A stretch of 8,393 nucleotides of DNA from Pseudomonadota bacterium. Lineage in GTDB: Bacteria; Pseudomonadota; Gammaproteobacteria; Burkholderiales; Burkholderiaceae_C. Both the position numbers and the translations under genes were made by a program. Numbering within the stretch: position 1 is the first letter of the stretch; each line of letters opens with the position of its first letter. Below the pieces are notes generated by a model. It did not search any database and was not told the DNA's origin. It saw only the letters and a list, made by a program, of their open reading frames with translations. The stretch is taken from the NCBI GenBank assembly GCA_023390985.1, contig JAEWBU010000161.1, forward strand, positions 1 through 8,393, given 5' to 3'. Below are positions 1 to 5,068 of the stretch, one piece after another.

Positions 1-256
1 AATGGCCGTAACGGGTGACCACCACGCCTGCCAGCGGGCCAGGCCAGACGGCTTCCAGCGCCGCCGCCATCTGCGCCGCGGCTTTGCCAGCGCCGACCAC
101 GACCGTGCGGCCGCGCGGCGGCGCCGGCAGGAAGGCGGCCGTGTTGTGCAGCGGGAGCGCGCGATGCACCGCGGCGCGGTACAGGTGCTCCAGGAATTCG
201 CGCGGGGCGCGCTGCGGATCGGGCACGGGGCCGTCGGTGGAAGGGTTCATGTTCAT
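1..256 (-). CDS. ttuD: Glycerate 2-kinase (TtuD/GckA, MOFRL type), N-terminal part, cut by left edge
   Basis: The 85 visible residues look like the N-terminus of the type-2 glycerate kinase family, which phosphorylates D-glycerate to 2-phosphoglycerate in the cytoplasm (older annotations call it hydroxypyruvate reductase). A helical segment with REFLEHLYRAAVHRA (residues 19-33) precedes a strand and glycine-rich turn, VVVGAGKAAAQMAAALE (52-68), and then PLAGVVVTRYGH, all typical of this family. Only about one fifth of the usual 420-450 residues is present. The ATG at 256 overlaps the TGA of the upstream yjbQ-like gene as ATGA, so the two are probably translationally coupled; a second in-frame ATG lies at 250. 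Glycerate is the product of glyoxylate assimilation through tartronate semialdehyde, so the gene could serve the end of purine catabolism encoded nearby. That role is inferred from proximity. The family call is fairly secure, the exact symbol less so. Confidence 0.8.
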   Translation of the reverse strand, partial: MNMNPSTDGPVPDPQRAPREFLEHLYRAAVHRALPLHNTAAFLPAPPRGRTVVVGAGKAAAQMAAALEAVWPGPLAGVVVTRYGH

Positions 257-669
257 TCGCCGAGGACGGTGACCACCACGCTGCGGTGCTGAGGTTCCGC
301 GCGGTGTTCCCAGAGGAAGAGGCCTTGCCAGGTGCCCAGCAGCAGCCGGCCCTCGCCGACGGGCACCGTGAGCGACTCGCCGCTGATCACGGTGCGCGCG
401 TGCGCGGCCATGTCGTCGGGGCCTTCGGTGTCGTGTCGGTAGGCGCGGTCGCCGTCGGGCGCCAGGCGCGAGAGCACCGTTTCCAGGTCGCGCCGCACGT
501 CGGGATCGGCGTTCTCCGTGATCACCAGCGAGCAGCTGGTGTGCTGCGCGAACAGGTGGACGAGGCCGGTGCGCACGCGCGACTGCGCGACGATGCCGGC
601 CACCGCCTGCGTGATGTCGCGGGTGCCGCGGCCGGCGGTCGAGAACTGGAGCGTGGCCTGGTGGTGCAC
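253..669 (-). CDS. YjbQ family protein (UPF0047, secondary thiamine-phosphate synthase type)
   Basis: With a GTG start at 669 the product is 138 residues, the usual length of the YjbQ family. It carries the family's signature blocks: LVHLFAQHTSCSLVITENAD (residues 37-55), YRHDTEGPDDMAAH (77-90) and LLLGTWQGLFLWEHR (109-123). Conserved H43, H80, H90 and H122 may form a ligand or metal pocket. Some family members show weak thiamine-phosphate synthase activity in complementation tests, but the physiological role is unsettled. The reading frame is open upstream to another GTG at 744, but those extra 25 residues (rich in P and A) do not fit the family and would run into the divergent gene's leader, so 669 is preferred. 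No clear Shine-Dalgarno sequence precedes either start. The stop overlaps the glycerate kinase start (ATGA), suggesting a two-gene operon. Confidence 0.87.
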   Translation of the reverse strand: MHHQATLQFSTAGRGTRDITQAVAGIVAQSRVRTGLVHLFAQHTSCSLVITENADPDVRRDLETVLSRLAPDGDRAYRHDTEGPDDMAAHARTVISGESLTVPVGEGRLLLGTWQGLFLWEHRAEPQHRSVVVTVLGE

Positions 670-678
670 AGCGGCCGA

Positions 679-707
679 TTGTGCCGCCGGCGGGGCGCAC
701 CGATACT
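679..707 (+). promoter_or_regulatory. Possible sigma70-type promoter for the Bug/TctC gene
   Basis: TTGTGC (679-684) and GATACT (702-707) are separated by 17 bp in the short gap between the divergent yjbQ-like and Bug genes. This would place a transcript start near 714, about 33 nt before the ATG at 747. The matches to consensus are only 3/6 and 4/6, so this is a weak candidate chosen mainly for its spacing and location. I found no equally good candidate on the other strand. Confidence 0.3.
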
Positions 708-746
708 GCGGGCCGCGAACCACCCACAACGAAGGAGACGACACCC

Positions 747-1721
747 ATGAAATCCCACCTGCCTCTCAGGCGCCTGCTGCTGGCCGCCGGCCTCACCGCG
801 GCGACCGGCTGGGCCGCCGCCCAGGGCTTCCCGAGCAAGCCCATCACCCTGGTCGTGCCCAACCCGCCCGGCGGGCTGGTGGACAGCTCGGCGCGGCTGC
901 TGGCCGATCCGCTGGCGAGGGTGCTCAACCAGTCGGTGGTGGTCGACAACAAGGGTGGCGGCAGCGGCAACGTCGCGTACGGGAACGTGGCGCGCGCCAC
1001 GCCCGACGGCTACACGCTGCTGACCTCGTATTCGGCCTACCACGTGGGCAATCCCTCGCTGATGCCCAAGCTGCCCTGGGCGCAGAAGGACCTGGCGCCG
1101 GTCGCGCTGATCACGGCGGCGACCAACGTGATCGCGGTCCACCCTTCCGTGCCGGCCAACACGCTGGGCGAGTTCATCGCGCACCTGAAGAAGAACCCCG
1201 GCAAGCTGAGCTATGCCTCGCAGGGCAACGGCTCGCTCTCGCACGTGGGCACCGAGATGTTCAAGATGCAGACCGGCACCAGCATGGTCCACATCCCGTA
1301 CCGCGGCTCGGGACCGGCCATCCAGGACGTGCTGTCGGGTCAGGTGCAGGTGTTCATCACCACGCCGCCTTCGGTGATGGGCCATGTGCAGCAAGGCAAG
1401 CTCAAGGGCCTGGCGGTGACCGGCAAGACGCGCCATCCGGGCGTGCCCAACGTGCCGACCACCGAGGAAGCGGGGCTGAAGGGTTTCGAGCTGGAGGCCT
1501 GGGTGGCGATCTTCGCGCCTGCCGGCACGCCGGCGGACGTGATCAGCAAGCTCACCACCAGCATCAAGCAGGCGCTGGACCAGCCCGAGACCAAGACCCG
1601 CGCGAACACCGCGGGGATCGAGCTGCGCTACCTGCCGCCGGACGCGCTGGACGCGCTGGTCAAGAAAGAGACGGAGTACTGGGCCAAGATCATCAAGACG
1701 GCGAACATCACGGCGGAGTGA
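747..1721 (+). CDS. Bug/TctC-family periplasmic solute-binding protein (tripartite tricarboxylate transporter type)
   Basis: The 324-residue product has a Sec signal peptide: two arginines at R8-R9, a hydrophobic core (L10-A19) and a likely signal peptidase I site after A25 in WAAAQG. The mature protein opens with GFPSKPITLVVPNPPGGLVD (27-46), then NQSVVVDNKGGG and ATPDGYTLLTSY, the standard N-terminal pattern of Bug/TctC proteins. These bind small carboxylates or related compounds, using main-chain and Asp contacts. The length is normal. The start is set by AAGGAGA at 732-738, nine bases before the ATG. No TctA/TctB membrane subunits are visible, so this is an orphan receptor in the window, as is common in Burkholderiales where such genes are very numerous. 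The ligand cannot be read from sequence. Its place beside purine-catabolic genes makes an allantoin- or glyoxylate-related ligand possible, but that is speculation. It converges on puuD across a 90-bp repeat. Confidence 0.93.
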   Translation: MKSHLPLRRLLLAAGLTAATGWAAAQGFPSKPITLVVPNPPGGLVDSSARLLADPLARVLNQSVVVDNKGGGSGNVAYGNVARATPDGYTLLTSYSAYHVGNPSLMPKLPWAQKDLAPVALITAATNVIAVHPSVPANTLGEFIAHLKKNPGKLSYASQGNGSLSHVGTEMFKMQTGTSMVHIPYRGSGPAIQDVLSGQVQVFITTPPSVMGHVQQGKLKGLAVTGKTRHPGVPNVPTTEEAGLKGFELEAWVAIFAPAGTPADVISKLTTSIKQALDQPETKTRANTAGIELRYLPPDALDALVKKETEYWAKIIKTANITAE

Positions 1722-1734
1722 TCGCCACCCTCCC

Positions 1735-1824
1735 CGTCATTCCCGCGAAGGCGGGAATCCAGAGCTTCCGCCTTCTTCGGCGATCGAAGGGAAGCACTGG
1801 ATCCCCGCCTTCGCGGGGATGACG
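1735..1824 (+). repeat. 90-bp palindromic intergenic element, copy 1 (two hairpin-forming 34-bp arms)
   Basis: Left arm 1735-1768 and right arm 1791-1824 are inverted repeats of 34 bp with three mismatches, flanking a 22-bp centre. Each arm is itself a perfect hairpin: an 8-bp stem with a 4-nt loop at 1739-1758 (ATTCCCGC/GCGGGAAT around GAAG) and at 1801-1820 (ATCCCCGC/GCGGGGAT around CTTC). The element lies between the convergent Bug gene (ends 1721) and puuD (ends 1832), 13 and 7 bp from their stops, so it could act as a bidirectional terminator or mRNA 3'-end stabiliser. The arm pattern ATTCCC-8nt-GGGAAT resembles the dRS3-type and REP-like repeats of other proteobacteria. It is written on the plus strand only to give an orientation; copy 2 at 4551-4640 is reversed. 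Confidence 0.92.
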
Positions 1825-1831
1825 CTTCCAG

Positions 1832-3037
1832 TTACTGCGTCTTCGCCCCCGCCTGGAACCACTGCCCCACCGCCGCCCGCTCCGCGTCCGTCATGCCCGT
1901 CGCGTTGTTCAGCGGCATGAGCTTGCTCACCACGGCCTGCTGGTAGACCGACGCGGCGTGCTGCTTCAGCCCCTCGGGTGAATCCAGGCGCACGTTCTTC
2001 ATCTGCAGCTGCGCGCCATGGCACTGGTAGCAGCGCTGCTCCAGGATCGCGCGGACCTGCGCGTAGCCCGCTCCGGATGAAGTCGCCGCAGCCGCCGGAG
2101 CACCTCCGCCCGAGGGCGCCAGCCACACCGCCGTGGCCGCGATCACCGCGATGCCCACCGCCGCGTACGGCAGCGGATGCCGGTTGCGCCCGAGCTTCCA
2201 GCCGTGGCGCAGCACGAAGAACTGGCGGATCGCCGCGCCCGCGAACATCAGCAGGATCAGCACGACCCAGTTGCGCGGGTGGTTCCACAGGAAGCTGTAG
2301 TGGTTGGACAGCATCGCCAGCAGCACCGGCAGCGTGAAGTAGGTGTTGTGCACGCTGCGCTGCTTGCCGCGCTTGCCGTGGACCGGATCGACCGGCCGGC
2401 CCTCGCGGATGGCCGCCACCATCTTGCGCTGGCCGGGGATGATCCAGAACAGCACGTTGGCGCTCATCGCCGTGGCGATCATCGCACCCACCAGCAGGAA
2501 GGCCGCGCGGCCCGGGTACCAGTGGCAGGCCAGCCAGGCGGCCACGGCCACCAGAACCGCGACCAGCGCGCCGACGATCGCATCGCCCTTCTCGCGATCG
2601 CCGAACACCCGGCAGACCGCGTCGTAGGCCAGCCAGAACACCACCATGAAACCGACCGCCGTCGCGCCGGCCGCCAGCGGCGACCAGTCCATCAAGGACT
2701 TGTCGACCAGGTAGCTGCCCGCGTTCCACAGGTACGACACGGTGAAGAGCGCGAACCCCGACATCCAGGTCGTGTAGCTCTCCCAGTAGAACCAGTGCAG
2801 GTGCTCCGGCAGCCGCGGCGGGGCGACCGCGAACTTCACCGGGTGATAGAAACCGCCGCCGTGCACCGCCCACAACTCGCCGCTGACGCCCTGGCGCTTC
2901 AGGTCCTCGTCCTTCGGCGGCGTGAGGCTGGAGTCCAGGAACACGAAGTAGAACGAGGACCCCACCCAGGCGATGGCGGTGATCACGTGCAGCCAGCGCA
3001 GCAGCAGGTTGGCCCAGTCGAGGAGGTAGCTTTCCAT
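1832..3037 (-). CDS. puuD: Membrane urate hydroxylase PuuD with C-terminal cytochrome c domain
   Basis: This 401-residue integral membrane protein oxidises urate to 5-hydroxyisourate and, by family precedent, passes electrons to the respiratory chain through its own cytochrome c rather than to O2 with H2O2 release. Residues 1-308 form the DUF989-type membrane part with about eight hydrophobic segments (roughly 12-34, 84-106, 121-141, 152-172, 178-200, 232-248, 255-277, 290-307). Distinctive blocks include LHVITAIAWVGSSFYF (16-31), ANVLFWIIPGQRKM and SVHNTYFTLPVLLAMLSNHY. A linker rich in A, G and S (309-324) leads to a single c-type haem domain with CYQCH at 336-340 and a likely axial methionine M374 in SKLMPLNN. 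The length and architecture are standard for PuuD. The gene starts 13 bp after the xdhC stop, so the two probably form an operon, although no good Shine-Dalgarno sequence precedes the ATG at 3037. It replaces soluble uricase here. Confidence 0.95.
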   Translation of the reverse strand: MESYLLDWANLLLRWLHVITAIAWVGSSFYFVFLDSSLTPPKDEDLKRQGVSGELWAVHGGGFYHPVKFAVAPPRLPEHLHWFYWESYTTWMSGFALFTVSYLWNAGSYLVDKSLMDWSPLAAGATAVGFMVVFWLAYDAVCRVFGDREKGDAIVGALVAVLVAVAAWLACHWYPGRAAFLLVGAMIATAMSANVLFWIIPGQRKMVAAIREGRPVDPVHGKRGKQRSVHNTYFTLPVLLAMLSNHYSFLWNHPRNWVVLILLMFAGAAIRQFFVLRHGWKLGRNRHPLPYAAVGIAVIAATAVWLAPSGGGAPAAAATSSGAGYAQVRAILEQRCYQCHGAQLQMKNVRLDSPEGLKQHAASVYQQAVVSKLMPLNNATGMTDAERAAVGQWFQAGAKTQ

Positions 3038-3050
3038 GTGGTCGTCGTGG

Positions 3051-3869
3051 TCAGGCGCGCGGCGGCGCCGATGGCGTTTTCGTTTGCAGGAGTTGGGCCA
3101 GCGCGCTGACGGCCACCACCGCCGGCTGCTTGCCCGCGATGCCGGGCACGCCGATCGGGCAGTGCACCGCGTCCAGTTCCGCGGCCGTGAAGCCGCGCTG
3201 CTCCAGCCGGTGTCGGAAGGTGGCCCACTTGGTCCTGCTGCCGATCAGGCCGATGAAAGGGAGGTCGTCGCGCTCGCGCCGCCGCTGCAGGCAGGCGGCG
3301 AGGATGTCCAGGTCCTCGGCATGGCTGAAACTCATGATCAGCACCTGGCTGCCCGGCGCGAGGTCGACCACCGCGCGCTGCACGGGGTCGGAGTACTCGC
3401 AGCGGACGTTGGCGGGCAGCTGCGCGGGGAAGATCTCGTCGCGGCTGTCGATCCAGGTCAGCGCGAACGGCAGGCCGTCCATGCGCGAGGCGATCGCGCG
3501 GCCGACGTGGCCGCCGCCGAACAGCGCCACGTGCGTGGCGGCCGCGGCCAGCCGGTCGCGCAGCGCGTCGATGTCCCCTGACGTCACGCGCTCGAAAGCG
3601 AGGTGCACCACGCCGCCGCAGCACTGTCCGAGGCTGGGACCCAGGGCGTAGCGGCGCCGCTGCGGGACGGAGCCCTGCCCGGCCAGCAGTTCGCGCGCCG
3701 CGGCGATGGCGTCGAACTCCAGGCGGCCGCCGCCGATCGTGCCGGCCGCCCCCTCTTCGAAGACCAGCATCCAGGCGCCGGGCTCGCGCGGGCCGGAGCC
3801 CTCGACCGACGCCACGGTCACGAGCACCGCTTTTTCACGCTCGGCGAGGGTGACAAGCCACTCGGTCAT
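3051..3869 (-). CDS. xdhC: XdhC, xanthine dehydrogenase molybdenum-cofactor maturation protein
   Basis: XdhC binds molybdenum cofactor, helps its sulfuration and delivers it to xanthine dehydrogenase; it is not part of the mature enzyme. The 272-residue product has the N-terminal XdhC/CoxI domain with SVEGSGPREPGAWMLV (21-36), GTIGGGRLEFDA (43-54) and LGPSLGQCCGG (76-86, with the paired cysteines C83-C84). A Rossmann-like C-terminal domain begins at VALFGGGHVGRAIA (114-127), followed by FIGLIGSRTKWATFRHRL and the closing block CPIGVPGIAGKQPAVVAVSA (from C237). The length is typical. The ATG at 3869 gives a standard N-terminus (MTEWLVTLAEREKAVLVTVAS), though no clear Shine-Dalgarno sequence precedes it. 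It leads a likely two-gene unit with puuD, joining xanthine oxidation to urate oxidation. The xanthine dehydrogenase subunits (xdhA, xdhB) are not in this window and must lie elsewhere. Confidence 0.95.
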   Translation of the reverse strand: MTEWLVTLAEREKAVLVTVASVEGSGPREPGAWMLVFEEGAAGTIGGGRLEFDAIAAARELLAGQGSVPQRRRYALGPSLGQCCGGVVHLAFERVTSGDIDALRDRLAAAATHVALFGGGHVGRAIASRMDGLPFALTWIDSRDEIFPAQLPANVRCEYSDPVQRAVVDLAPGSQVLIMSFSHAEDLDILAACLQRRRERDDLPFIGLIGSRTKWATFRHRLEQRGFTAAELDAVHCPIGVPGIAGKQPAVVAVSALAQLLQTKTPSAPPRA

Positions 3870-4023
3870 GTTTCAGTGCCGTTCATCGGTGTCGACTCGC
3901 AACTGGCATACCCAGCCGTAAGCATGGTCATCCCGGATCGCGAGCCGGCCGTTGCACGAGGCGCGGACGGCAAGCGTCCGCGGACAAAGGGCGGCCCTTT
4001 GCATGCCCAAAGAGGAGAAGTAA
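3870..4023. promoter_or_regulatory. Divergent intergenic region between xdhC and the lipoprotein gene
   Basis: This 154-bp gap is the longest non-coding stretch in the window and must hold the promoters for xdhC-puuD (leftward) and the lipoprotein gene (rightward). I could not pick a convincing -35/-10 pair on either strand. It contains no copy of the TGTATACA palindrome found upstream of uraH and the GntR gene, so xdhC-puuD may not share that control. Its right half holds two inverted repeats, listed separately. AGAGGAG at 4011-4017 is a good Shine-Dalgarno sequence for the ATG at 4024. Confidence 0.5.
3962..4001 (+). repeat. Two adjacent inverted repeats in the leader of the lipoprotein gene
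   Basis: The first is a perfect 8-bp stem, CGCGGACG (3962-3969) with CGTCCGCG (3975-3982), around the loop GCAAG. The second is CAAAGGGC (3985-3992) with GCCCTTTG (3994-4001), 8 bp on each side of a single base, so it reads better as a protein-binding palindrome than as an RNA hairpin. They lie about 20-60 bases before the ATG at 4024 and are not followed by a T-tract, so neither looks like an intrinsic terminator. They may be an operator or a leader mRNA structure. The palindromes are certain; a function is not shown. Confidence 0.5.
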
Positions 4024-4542
4024 ATGAAGGGAATCTCGATCCGCATCGCCGGCTGGCCGGCGATCACCGCCGGCTTCCTGCTGGCGGCCTGCACGACGAC
4101 TCCACCGCCCCCCCCGGCGGAAGCGGTCGTCACTCCGCCGCCGGTGGTGGTGGAGACACCACCGCCCCCGGTGGTCGAGGAGCCGGTGACCAATCCCCGC
4201 ATCTCCCAGGCCGCCACGCCGCGCGCCTACCGCAAGGACGCCGCCGGCCACCTGTACGGCCTGCACGGCGACCGCATCTACAAGGGCCGCATGCCGCCGC
4301 TGCTGTACGCGGTTGGCGTGCTGCAGGTCGACGTCGACAAGCACGGCCGCGTACAGAACGTGAACTGGATGCGCGCGCCCCGGCACGCGCCCGAGGTGAT
4401 GGCCGAGATCGAGAAGATGGTGCGCGCCGCCGCGCCGTACCCCGCGCCCACTCGCATGGGCCACGTGACGTATACCGACACCTGGCTGTGGCACAAGAGC
4501 GGCCGCTTCCAGCTGGACACGCTGACCGAGGGACAGGACTGA
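4024..4542 (+). CDS. Proline-rich lipoprotein with TonB C-terminal-like domain, function unknown
   Basis: The 172-residue product begins with a lipoprotein signal peptide: R7, a hydrophobic stretch (A13-A22) and the lipobox LAAC ending at C23, the predicted lipidated residue. A low-complexity linker of proline, valine and threonine (about 27-54, with runs such as PPPPP and PPPVVV) suits a spacer across periplasm or peptidoglycan. Residues about 98-146 resemble the TonB C-terminal fold: GVLQVDVDKHGRVQNVNW, then a helix (PEVMAEIEKMVRAAA) and PYPAPTRMG, followed by a tail with aromatic residues (TYTDTWLWHKSGRFQL). The protein is therefore probably anchored at a membrane facing the periplasm. It has no TonB-like transmembrane helix, so it is unlikely to be a working energy transducer. 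AGAGGAG six to seven bases upstream supports this start. It stands alone, divergent from xdhC and convergent with uraH, and has no evident role in purine breakdown. Confidence 0.85.
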   Translation: MKGISIRIAGWPAITAGFLLAACTTTPPPPPAEAVVTPPPVVVETPPPPVVEEPVTNPRISQAATPRAYRKDAAGHLYGLHGDRIYKGRMPPLLYAVGVLQVDVDKHGRVQNVNWMRAPRHAPEVMAEIEKMVRAAAPYPAPTRMGHVTYTDTWLWHKSGRFQLDTLTEGQD

Positions 4543-4550
4543 CGGAGGGT

Positions 4551-4640
4551 CGTCGTCCCCGCGAAGGCGGGGACCCAGTGCTTCCCTTGAGCGCCGAACG
4601 AATGCGGAAGCACTGGATTCCCGCCTCCGCGGGAATGACG
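4551..4640 (-). repeat. 90-bp palindromic intergenic element, copy 2 (inverted relative to copy 1)
   Basis: Arms 4551-4584 and 4607-4640 are inverted repeats around a 22-bp centre, exactly the dimensions of the element at 1735-1824. Hairpins are perfect at 4555-4574 (GTCCCCGC/GCGGGGAC, loop GAAG) and 4617-4636 (ATTCCCGC/GCGGGAAT, loop CTCC). The centre, read on the minus strand, aligns with the copy 1 centre read on the plus strand (both start CGC, end AAGG and share a TCGGCG core), so the two are related copies in opposite orientation. It sits 8 bp after the lipoprotein stop and 9 bp before the uraH stop, again filling a convergent junction, and could terminate both transcripts. Confidence 0.92.
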
Positions 4641-4649
4641 AGGTTCTTC

Positions 4650-5003
4650 TCATGAGCCCCGATAGGTCGAATAGCTCCACGGGCTGCACAACAGCGGCAC
4701 GTGGTAGTGCTCCCCGGGCCGGGCGACGCCGAAGTCCAGCGTCACCTGGTCCAGGAAAGGCGGCTCGGGCACGTCGACGCCCCGGCCGCGGAAATACCCC
4801 GCCACATCGAACACCAGCCGATAGCTGCCCTGGCGCAGCTCGCCGTCGCGGTACAGCGGCCCGTCGGGCGCGCGGCCGTCGGCGTTGAGCTGGAAGCGCC
4901 GCACCAGCGTCGCCTGCCCGCCCTGCAAGGTGTACAGCGCCACCGACATGCCGGCGGCGGGCGATCCGTGCATCGTGTCCAGCACGTGCGTGCTCAGGCC
5001 CAT
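4650..5003 (-). CDS. uraH: 5-hydroxyisourate hydrolase (transthyretin-like)
   Basis: This enzyme hydrolyses 5-hydroxyisourate, the product of PuuD, to 2-oxo-4-hydroxy-4-carboxy-5-ureidoimidazoline (OHCU). The 117-residue product is the usual length of the transthyretin-like hydrolases and carries their signatures: STHVLDTMHGSPA (4-16) with catalytic-site H6, NADGRAPDG with R44, EHYHVPLL with H101, and the terminal tetrapeptide YRGS (114-117) that separates hydrolases from transthyretin hormone carriers. No export signal is visible, so it acts in the cytoplasm. The frame is open to a GTG at 5039, but that codon lies inside the regulatory palindrome, whereas GAGGAG (5009-5014, minus strand) is well placed for the ATG at 5003. 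The gene is divergent from the GntR regulator and shares its operator region, so the two are probably co-regulated. Its 3' end meets a 90-bp repeat. Confidence 0.96.
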   Translation of the reverse strand: MGLSTHVLDTMHGSPAAGMSVALYTLQGGQATLVRRFQLNADGRAPDGPLYRDGELRQGSYRLVFDVAGYFRGRGVDVPEPPFLDQVTLDFGVARPGEHYHVPLLCSPWSYSTYRGS

Positions 5004-5027
5004 GGGCGCTCCTCGTTTGGTCCACAG

Positions 5028-5041
5028 AAGTGTATACACTT
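5028..5041. promoter_or_regulatory. Perfect 14-bp palindromic operator, probably for the adjacent GntR/FCD regulator
   Basis: AAGTGTATACACTT at 5028-5041 is a perfect palindrome in the 65-bp gap between uraH and the GntR gene. With one mismatch the symmetry extends to 20 bp (5025-5044). Short AT-centred palindromes with GT and AC half-sites are typical operators of FadR/FCD-type GntR regulators. It is AT-rich in a GC-rich neighbourhood, lies 24 bp upstream of the uraH start, and covers the likely -35 box of the regulator promoter. Autoregulation and control of uraH are inferred. Confidence 0.75.
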
Positions 5042-5061
5042 TTGCGGCGCGCCACTATCAT
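5033..5061 (+). promoter_or_regulatory. Predicted sigma70 promoter of the gntR-puuE-uraD operon, giving a leaderless mRNA
   Basis: TATACA (5033-5038, 4/6 match to TTGACA) and TATCAT (5056-5061, 5/6 match to TATAAT) are 17 bp apart. Transcription would start about 7 bases after the -10 box, at about 5068-5069, and the GTG start codon of the regulator is at 5069. No Shine-Dalgarno sequence precedes that GTG. The -35 box is inside the palindromic operator, so bound regulator would block RNA polymerase. Confidence 0.55.
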
Positions 5062-5068
5062 CGCCACC

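Noticed and set aside
670..744. A 25-residue N-terminal extension of the YjbQ-family protein from the GTG at 744
   Set aside because: It exceeds the 138-residue family length, has no conserved sequence and would overlap the ribosome binding site of the divergent Bug gene.
518..1822. A 434-codon plus-strand frame over the Bug gene, ending in the 90-bp repeat
   Set aside because: It is out of frame with the Bug protein, which has a clear signal peptide and family motifs. The product is G/R/A-rich and featureless.
1735..1824. A CRISPR-like or insertion-sequence interpretation of the repeats
   Set aside because: There is a single unit per site, no repeat-spacer periodicity and no transposase. 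The 90-bp palindromic structure fits a REP-like intergenic element.
4468..4477. A second GTATAC core (CGTATACCG context) that resembles the operator centre
   Set aside because: It lies inside the lipoprotein coding region, and the flanking bases do not continue the palindrome, so it is probably a chance match.
5004..5039. A 12-residue N-terminal extension of uraH from the GTG at 5039
   Set aside because: The GTG lies in the regulatory palindrome. The ATG at 5003 has a good Shine-Dalgarno sequence and gives the family's standard N-terminus.
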